A stretch of DNA of 11,522 nt. Source: an uncultured Rubrobacteraceae bacterium. GTDB taxonomy: Bacteria > Actinomycetota > Rubrobacteria > Rubrobacterales > Rubrobacteraceae. A program made the translations under genes and the position numbers. The notes beneath the pieces were generated by a model that was given only the letters and a program-made list of their open reading frames with translations, was not told the origin of the DNA and did no database searches. Below, piece after piece: positions 6,653 to 11,522 of the stretch. The stretch covers positions 1 through 11,522 of the forward strand of contig CADCVI010000088.1 of the NCBI GenBank assembly GCA_902806105.1, written 5' to 3'. Position 1 is the first letter of the stretch; every line of letters begins with the position of its first letter.

Positions 6653-6662
6653 GATGCGCATC
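6653..6662. repeat. 10-bp palindrome at the predicted transcription start
   Basis: GATGCGCATC is a perfect palindrome placed directly after the -10 element, over the expected start of the catabolic transcript. It may be a second operator. Its sequence differs from the GTCGAC motif, so it could serve another regulator or be chance. Confidence 0.3.
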
Positions 6663-6688
6663 TGAGACGGCGACGGAGGAGATCTCTT

Positions 6689-8053
6689 ATGGACGTGATG
6701 CACGGTCTCGAGGGGAAGGGTGGCGGGGTTGGGCTCGCGGGGGCCGAGAACCTGTTGCTGCACTTCACGCCGTTCGGCGAGGACTGGTCGAAGCTGCCGG
6801 TGATCGTCTCCGGCGAGGGTTGTTACATAACGGACGACAAGGGCCGTTCTTACGTGGACGGCCTGGCTGGGCTGTTCACGACGCAGGTGGGGCACGGGCG
6901 TTCGGAGCTTGCGGAGGTGGCGGCGGCTCAGATGAAGGAGCTCGGGTTCTTCCCGAACTGGAGCTTTCAGCATCCCCGTTCGCTGGAGCTCGCGGCGAAG
7001 CTCGCGGAGGTTGCGCCGGGGGATCTGAACAACGTCTTCCTCGTCTCCAGCGGGTCGGAGGCCGTCGAGACCGTCATAAAGCTCGCGCGGCAGTATCACA
7101 AGGCCAACGGTGAGCCGGGGCGCTACAAGATCATCTCGCGGGACGTGGCGTATCACGGGACGACGATGGGCGCGCTCTCGGTGACGGGGCTGCCGAGCTT
7201 CAAGGCCCCGTTCGAGCCCTTGCCCGCCGGCTTCTACCACGTGAAGAACACGCAGCAGGACCCTGAGGGCGCGGCGGAGGCGATAGAAGGGATGATCGTG
7301 GCCGAGGGTTCGGACCAGATCGCCGCCGTTATCCTGGAGCCCGTGCAGAACGCGGGGGGGTGCCTCGTGCCGCCGCCGGACTACTGGAGGCGGGTGCGTG
7401 AGATCTGCGACCGGCACGGGGTCCTGCTCGTCTCGGACGCCGTAATCTGCGCCTTCGGACGCCTGGGTGAATGGTTCGGCATAGAGCGCTTCGGCGTCGT
7501 GCCGGACATGACCTCGTTCGCCAAGGGCGTGACGAGCGGCTACTCGCCGATGGGCGGGGTCATGGTGAGCGACAGGATGGTAGAGGTTCTGAGGGGGAAC
7601 GCCCCGATGTTCTCGCACGGCTCGACCTTCGGTGGGCACCCGGTATCGAGCGCGATCGCTTTAGAGAACATGAGGATCATCGAGCGCGAGGGGCTCTTGC
7701 AGAACGTCCACGCGCTCGAAGGGCACTTCGGGGACGAGCTGAGGCGGATGGCCGAGGGGCACCCGATCGTCAAGGACGTGCGGGGGATGGGCTTCTTCTG
7801 GGCGGTCGAGGTCAACCCCGCGAGGCCGGACGGGACCCCGCTCACCGGCGACGAGTACCAGCGGTACTTCAAGGGCGTCCTGAGCAGGGCGCTGCTGGAG
7901 AACGGGCTCATCTGCCGCTTCGACGACAAGGAAGACCCGGTCATCCAGTACTCCCCCGCGCTCGTCGCGGACAGGGAACTCCTCAGCCGCATCGCCGACA
8001 TCACCGACAAGGCGCTGACCGAGCTCGAACGGGAGCTGGGCTACCGGGGCTGA
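6689..8053 (+). CDS. Class III (omega-type) PLP aminotransferase
   Basis: The 454-residue fold-type-I transaminase moves an amino group, probably from an omega-amine or diamine to a keto acid such as pyruvate. Phosphate-cup motif SGSEA lies at 121-125, AYHG at 154-157, the Schiff-base lysine is Lys279 in FAKGVTSGYSP (277-287), and HGSTFGGHP spans 310-318. Asp250, which should bind the pyridine nitrogen, is followed by Ala251 where the family usually has Glu (DEVxxxFGR). The ATG at 6689 has GGAGGA eight bases upstream; a longer frame from 6593 would run through the promoter. It is the first gene of the operon, and the oxidase starts four bases after its stop. Related enzymes include putrescine-, beta-alanine- and GABA-type transaminases; the substrate is not assignable. 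Confidence 0.93.
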   Translation: MDVMHGLEGKGGGVGLAGAENLLLHFTPFGEDWSKLPVIVSGEGCYITDDKGRSYVDGLAGLFTTQVGHGRSELAEVAAAQMKELGFFPNWSFQHPRSLELAAKLAEVAPGDLNNVFLVSSGSEAVETVIKLARQYHKANGEPGRYKIISRDVAYHGTTMGALSVTGLPSFKAPFEPLPAGFYHVKNTQQDPEGAAEAIEGMIVAEGSDQIAAVILEPVQNAGGCLVPPPDYWRRVREICDRHGVLLVSDAVICAFGRLGEWFGIERFGVVPDMTSFAKGVTSGYSPMGGVMVSDRMVEVLRGNAPMFSHGSTFGGHPVSSAIALENMRIIEREGLLQNVHALEGHFGDELRRMAEGHPIVKDVRGMGFFWAVEVNPARPDGTPLTGDEYQRYFKGVLSRALLENGLICRFDDKEDPVIQYSPALVADRELLSRIADITDKALTELERELGYRG

Positions 8054-8057
8054 TCCC

Positions 8058-9395
8058 TTGACCGTTACCCACGACGCCGTCGTGATCGGGGCGGGCCTCT
8101 CCGGCCTCGTCGCCGCCCGCGAACTCGTCCGCGAGGGCCTCGACACGATAGTGCTCGAAGCCCGCAGCCGCCCCGGAGGCCGGACGCACACGACCGACGC
8201 CGGCGGCGTGACCGTCGACCTCGGCGGCGAGTGGGTGGACGAGGCCCACGCGGAGATGAAGGACCTCGTCGCGGAGCTCGGTCTCGGGCTCGTCCCCGCC
8301 GCGCGCCGCAAGGAAGAGGCGCTATGGAGCGTGAAGGGTCGCGTCACGAACGAGATGCCGCTCTCCGTTTCGGACGCCGCCGCGTACCGCAGGATGCAGG
8401 AAGCCCTCAGGGAGACGGCGTCGGGCGTGGACCCGGAGGCACCCTGGAAGGGCGCGCCCGTTCGGGACGCGAGCATCGAGGGGTGGCTGAGGGCGGAGGG
8501 GATGAGCGAGGACGGCCTGCACGCCGTCGAGACGCTCCTCTCGACTTGCGGGTCCACCGTGCCGCTAACTCAGATGTCCTTCTACCTGTACGCGGTGAAA
8601 GTGGCGACCCGCGGCGGTCCTGGAAAGGGGAACGAGTATCGGGTCGAGGGCGGGTCCGGACGGGTCGCCGAGAAGCTCGCGGAGGATCTCGGAGCGCGGG
8701 TGCGTTACTCCTCGCCCGTCGTGGAGGTCCGGCAGGGGCGCGGGGTCGAGGTGCGCTACGAGGACGGGGAGGGGATCGGGACCGTCCGGGCGCGGCGCGC
8801 CGTGCTCGCGATCCCGCTAACCCTCCACGGCGGCATCCGGTTCGACCCGCCGCTACCGCCCGCCCTCGGGAGGCTCGCCTCCGGGGGCCGCTACGGCGCG
8901 GCGCGCAAGATGGCGTTCGTCTACGACGTGGGTCCGGTCGAGGCCCCGTCCCTCGCGGTGACCGACACGCCTCTGGGTTACCTGTGGACGGTCCGCGGGG
9001 CCGGGGGGGAGACCGGGATCGTCTCGTTCGCCGGGGGACGTCCCCTGGAGGCCGAGCTGCGTTTCCCCGGGGAGGAGCGCAAGCGGCGGGCCGTGGGGCT
9101 CTTGCAAGATCTCTTCGGGCTCTCCGAACCCGGGGTGCTCGTCGAGGAGGCGTGGTCCGAGGATCCCTGGGCACGGGGGAGCTACCTTATCGGCGGGCCC
9201 GGAGATTCGGAGCTCCTTCGCGGGATAGGGCGGCCCTTCGGGCTTCTGCACCTCGCCGGGGCGGAGTCCGTGGCCGCGGCGCCGAGCTTTATGAACAGCG
9301 CCGTGAAGGGGGGGCTCCGGGCCGCGCGGGAGGTAGCGGGGGCGTTGTCGGGGGCCGGGCACGCCGCGCGGGGGACGGGGGCTCCGATGTTGTAG
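8058..9395 (+). CDS. Flavin-dependent amine oxidase (MAO/putrescine oxidase-like)
   Basis: The 445-residue flavoenzyme would oxidise an amine to an aldehyde, releasing ammonia and hydrogen peroxide. An N-terminal FAD-binding Rossmann motif IGAGLSG (10-16) is followed by Glu34 in VLEAR (ribose contact), GGRT (40-43) and GGEW (56-59). Lys284 in AARKM matches the conserved lysine near flavin N5. The C-terminal FAD segment reads HLAGAES (398-404) and then FMNSAVKGGLRAAREV (411-426), where relatives usually have AGTE. No cysteine stands at the MAO covalent-FAD site, so FAD should be bound non-covalently. No signal peptide. The start is TTG, four bases after the aminotransferase stop, with only a weak ribosome site, suggesting coupling. 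Putrescine oxidase is a reasonable guess from context; other amines are possible. Confidence 0.88.
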   Translation: MTVTHDAVVIGAGLSGLVAARELVREGLDTIVLEARSRPGGRTHTTDAGGVTVDLGGEWVDEAHAEMKDLVAELGLGLVPAARRKEEALWSVKGRVTNEMPLSVSDAAAYRRMQEALRETASGVDPEAPWKGAPVRDASIEGWLRAEGMSEDGLHAVETLLSTCGSTVPLTQMSFYLYAVKVATRGGPGKGNEYRVEGGSGRVAEKLAEDLGARVRYSSPVVEVRQGRGVEVRYEDGEGIGTVRARRAVLAIPLTLHGGIRFDPPLPPALGRLASGGRYGAARKMAFVYDVGPVEAPSLAVTDTPLGYLWTVRGAGGETGIVSFAGGRPLEAELRFPGEERKRRAVGLLQDLFGLSEPGVLVEEAWSEDPWARGSYLIGGPGDSELLRGIGRPFGLLHLAGAESVAAAPSFMNSAVKGGLRAAREVAGALSGAGHAARGTGAPML

Positions 9396-9448
9396 GGGCC
9401 TTGTGGGCGGGACTCTTTGGACGGGTTTGCTGGGGAAGGAGGAGCAGT

Positions 9449-10984
9449 ATGGAGAGCGTGAGGGCCCCCGAGACGGGGAAGAAGGGGTTGAAGAGCAACG
9501 CGATCGGCTTCGTCGAGGCCCTGATCATCGGGATCGCCTCGACGGCGCCTGCGTATTCTCTGGCCGCCGTTATCGGCCTGGTGGTCGTTACCGTGGGGGC
9601 GCAGACGCCGGCCGTGCTGCTGGTATCGTTCGTGCCGATGTTCTTTATAGCGGCGGCGTTCTACTACCTGAACCGCGTGGACCAGGACGCTGGCACGACG
9701 TTCTCGTGGGTCACGAGGGCGATGGGGCCGTACGTGGGCTGGATGGGCGGGTGGGCCGTCAGCGTGACCGGCATCCTCGTCATCGGCTCCCTCGCCGACG
9801 TCGCGAGCCGCTACACGTTCCTGCTCCTCGGCTTCGACGGCGCCGCCGAGTCCAAGGGGGCCGTTACTGCCCTCGCCGTGGTGTACATAGCGCTGATGAC
9901 GCTCGTTTGCGTCCTCGGGATAGAGCTCTCGGCGAGGCTCCAGGACGTCCTGATAGTGGCCCAGGTCGGGGCGCTGCTGCTGTTCGCGGCGGTGGCGCTG
10001 TACCGGGTGCTCGCGGGGAGCGCGCCGGAGACCGCGATCTCGCCTGAAGCCTCCTGGTTCTCGCCCTTCGCTATCACCGATTCGACCGCGCTCATCAGCG
10101 GGCTCTTGATCTGCGTGTTCATCTACTGGGGCTGGGAGAGCTCGGTGAACGTCACGGAGGAGACGGAGAACGGGGCGACAAGCTCCGGCAAGGCCGCCGT
10201 TATCAGCACGGTCATCCTGCTCGTCACCTACGTCTCGGTCGCGACCGCCGTGGTCGCCTTCGCGGGCCTCGGCACCGTCGAGGGTTTCGCGGACGACGAC
10301 GCCATACTCTCGACCATCGCGACGGACGTCCTGGGCTCGCCGTGGGACCGGATCGTGGTGCTCGCCGTCCTGACGTCGGCGCTGGCCTCGACGCAGACCA
10401 CCATCCTGCCCGCCTCGCGCACGGCGCTCTCGATGGCCTTCGCCGGGGCGATGCCGCGGGCGCTCGGCAGGGTCCATAGGCGCTACCTGACGCCTCACGT
10501 CGCCACGATCGCCATAGGGGTGCTCGCAACGGCATGGTACGTGCCGCTCAACATCTTCTCCGAGAACTTCCTGTACGACACGATCGCGGCGCTCGCCCTC
10601 ATGATCGCCTTCTACTACTCGCTCACGGGCTTCGCGTGCGTCATCTACTACCGCAGGGAACTCTTCAAGAGCGCGACGAACCTCCTGTTTATCGGGGTCG
10701 CCCCGCTCCTCGGGGCCAGCCTGCTCGCCTACCTGTTCTTCCGCTCCCTGGTAGACCTCTCCGACCCCGGCGCCTCCTACTCGGGCGGCTCGCTGTTCGG
10801 CCTCGGGCTCCCGCTCGTCGTGGGCCTGGGCTTCCTGCTCCTCGGCGTGATCCTCATGATCCTTTGGCGCGTCGCCGGGAACGAGCGCTTCTTCGGCCGC
10901 CGCCCGGAGACCGTGGATTCGGACGTCGCGGCCGGGAGGACCCGGATCCCGGAGACGGTCGGCGCCCCTCCGGAGAAGGGCTGA
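9449..10984 (+). CDS. APC-superfamily amino acid/polyamine permease
   Basis: The 511-residue inner-membrane protein has about 12 hydrophobic helices between residues 17 and 474, with both ends likely in the cytoplasm. The first helix carries a glycine-rich break (GIASTAP, 28-34). Helix 6 holds FIYWGWES (224-231) with Glu230; this matches the substrate-binding helices of the LeuT-fold APC family. It probably imports the amine or amino acid that the operon degrades, by proton or antiport coupling. The ATG at 9449 has AAGGAGG six bases upstream; a frame extending left to 8231 is only a shadow of the oxidase. The 53-base gap after the oxidase shows no clear promoter. The specific substrate cannot be read from sequence. 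Confidence 0.92.
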   Translation: MESVRAPETGKKGLKSNAIGFVEALIIGIASTAPAYSLAAVIGLVVVTVGAQTPAVLLVSFVPMFFIAAAFYYLNRVDQDAGTTFSWVTRAMGPYVGWMGGWAVSVTGILVIGSLADVASRYTFLLLGFDGAAESKGAVTALAVVYIALMTLVCVLGIELSARLQDVLIVAQVGALLLFAAVALYRVLAGSAPETAISPEASWFSPFAITDSTALISGLLICVFIYWGWESSVNVTEETENGATSSGKAAVISTVILLVTYVSVATAVVAFAGLGTVEGFADDDAILSTIATDVLGSPWDRIVVLAVLTSALASTQTTILPASRTALSMAFAGAMPRALGRVHRRYLTPHVATIAIGVLATAWYVPLNIFSENFLYDTIAALALMIAFYYSLTGFACVIYYRRELFKSATNLLFIGVAPLLGASLLAYLFFRSLVDLSDPGASYSGGSLFGLGLPLVVGLGFLLLGVILMILWRVAGNERFFGRRPETVDSDVAAGRTRIPETVGAPPEKG

Positions 10985-10991
10985 GGCGAGG

Positions 10992-11522
10992 ATGAGCGCA
11001 GACGGCCGCATGGACGTTGTGAACCCGGCGACGGGGGAGACCATCGAGGAGGTCCCCGTCTCCACGAGCGCCGAGCTGGACGCCGCCGTCGCCGCGGCGC
11101 GGCGCGGCTTCGAGGAGTGGAGGGGGGTATCCGGGCTGGAGCGGGCCGAGGTCTTTCACGAGGTCTCGCGGACCCTGCGGGAGGCCGCCGACGAGCTCGC
11201 GACGGTGATGACCCGCGAGGGCGGTAAGCCCTACATCGAGAACCACGACGAGGTAGGCTGGACGGCCGCATGCTTCGACTACTACGGCGAGCTGGCGCGC
11301 GACTCCGTGGGCTACCTGCCCGCCCCCATCGAGCCCCAGCAGCTCGCCCTCGTCGTCAGAGAGCCCGTGGGGGTCGTCGCTTGCATCGTCCCGTGGAATT
11401 ATCCGCTGCTCCTCGCGGCCTGGAAGGTGGCGCCCGCGATCGCCGCCGGTAACGCCGTCGTCCTCAAGCCCTCCGAGGAGACGCCGCTCGCGACGCGCAG
11501 GATGCACGCCCTGATCTCCGAA
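10992..11522 (+). CDS. NAD(P)-dependent aldehyde dehydrogenase (partial, cut by window end)
   Basis: The first 177 residues of an ALDH-superfamily enzyme are present and the frame runs open to the window edge; about 300 residues should follow. NPATGE (11-16) and a helical N-terminal part are typical. The nucleotide-binding region holds PWNYP (134-138) with Asn136 of the oxyanion hole, and KPSEETP (159-165) with the NAD-contacting lysine. Catalytic Glu and Cys lie beyond the edge. The ATG is seven bases after the permease stop with GAGG just ahead. In context it would oxidise the aldehyde made by the oxidase or transaminase, for example aminobutyraldehyde to GABA or succinate semialdehyde to succinate. 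Substrate is inferred only. Confidence 0.93.
   Translation, partial: MSADGRMDVVNPATGETIEEVPVSTSAELDAAVAAARRGFEEWRGVSGLERAEVFHEVSRTLREAADELATVMTREGGKPYIENHDEVGWTAACFDYYGELARDSVGYLPAPIEPQQLALVVREPVGVVACIVPWNYPLLLAAWKVAPAIAAGNAVVLKPSEETPLATRRMHALISE

Noticed and set aside
6593..6688. N-terminal extension of the aminotransferase from an ATG at 6593
   Set aside because: It would translate through the predicted promoter and operator and gives an arginine run not seen in the family. The ATG at 6689 has GGAGGA at ideal spacing.
8231..9448. A 917-residue open frame joining this segment to the permease
   Set aside because: The left part is the out-of-frame shadow of the amine oxidase, and its translation is arginine/glycine-rich without motifs. 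The ATG at 9449 has a strong ribosome site and begins a normal APC N-terminus.
9182..11065. A 627-codon open frame on the - strand opposite the permease
   Set aside because: Its low-complexity, Arg/Glu/Asp/His-rich translation has no membrane or domain pattern and lies opposite a convincing 12-helix permease. It is a typical high-GC antisense shadow.
1..11522. Defence system, CRISPR array, prophage or transposon
   Set aside because: No spaced direct repeats, transposase or integrase motifs, nuclease or helicase domains, or toxin-antitoxin pairs were seen on either strand. All main genes belong to known metabolic, transport, regulatory or wall-related families.

Overview
The window is a high-GC, gene-dense stretch of bacterial chromosome. 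Coding runs carry strong G/C third-position bias and produce many long shadow frames, and GTG and TTG starts occur. Together with the gene content this suggests an actinobacterium, possibly of the Rubrobacter type. The taxon is an inference from composition and protein character, since no marker gene is present.

Layout: (1) 1-421 holds a small secreted or membrane-anchored LysM protein on the + strand. It looks leaderless and ends at a perfect hairpin shared with the converging gene. (2) 422-2287 (- strand) encodes a cytoplasmic S9-family prolyl-oligopeptidase-like serine peptidase with an intact Ser/Asp/His triad. (3) 2288-2823 has no convincing gene. It holds hairpins behind dapB, a degenerate tRNA-3'-end-like string and the upstream region of the peptidase. 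(4) 2824-5734 (- strand) is a compact lysC-dapA-dapB operon. It makes L-aspartyl phosphate and then, after the Asd step (gene not in this window), 2,3,4,5-tetrahydrodipicolinate, the precursor of diaminopimelate and lysine. A sigma-A-like promoter lies directly in front of lysC, and lysC appears to use a TTG start. It also seems to have an internal start that would give a separate regulatory (beta) subunit. (5) 5820-6557 (- strand) encodes a GntR/FCD-family regulator. (6) 6689 to the right edge (+ strand, divergent from the regulator) is an amine-catabolism operon: class III aminotransferase, FAD amine oxidase, APC-superfamily permease and an aldehyde dehydrogenase cut by the window end.

How the genes fit together: the permease would import an amine or amino acid. 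The oxidase and/or the transaminase would turn the amine into an aldehyde, and the dehydrogenase would oxidise that to an acid. This matches known putrescine/GABA-type routes, but the substrate cannot be read from sequence alone. The divergent GntR regulator probably acts on the shared 131-bp intergenic region, where a tandem GTCGACG repeat fills part of the -35/-10 spacer of the catabolic promoter. I found no mobile element, CRISPR array, phage gene or clearly new multi-gene system. The most interesting points are regulatory (divergent operator, leaderless LysM gene, lysC double start) and two unusual active-site variations in the amine operon.
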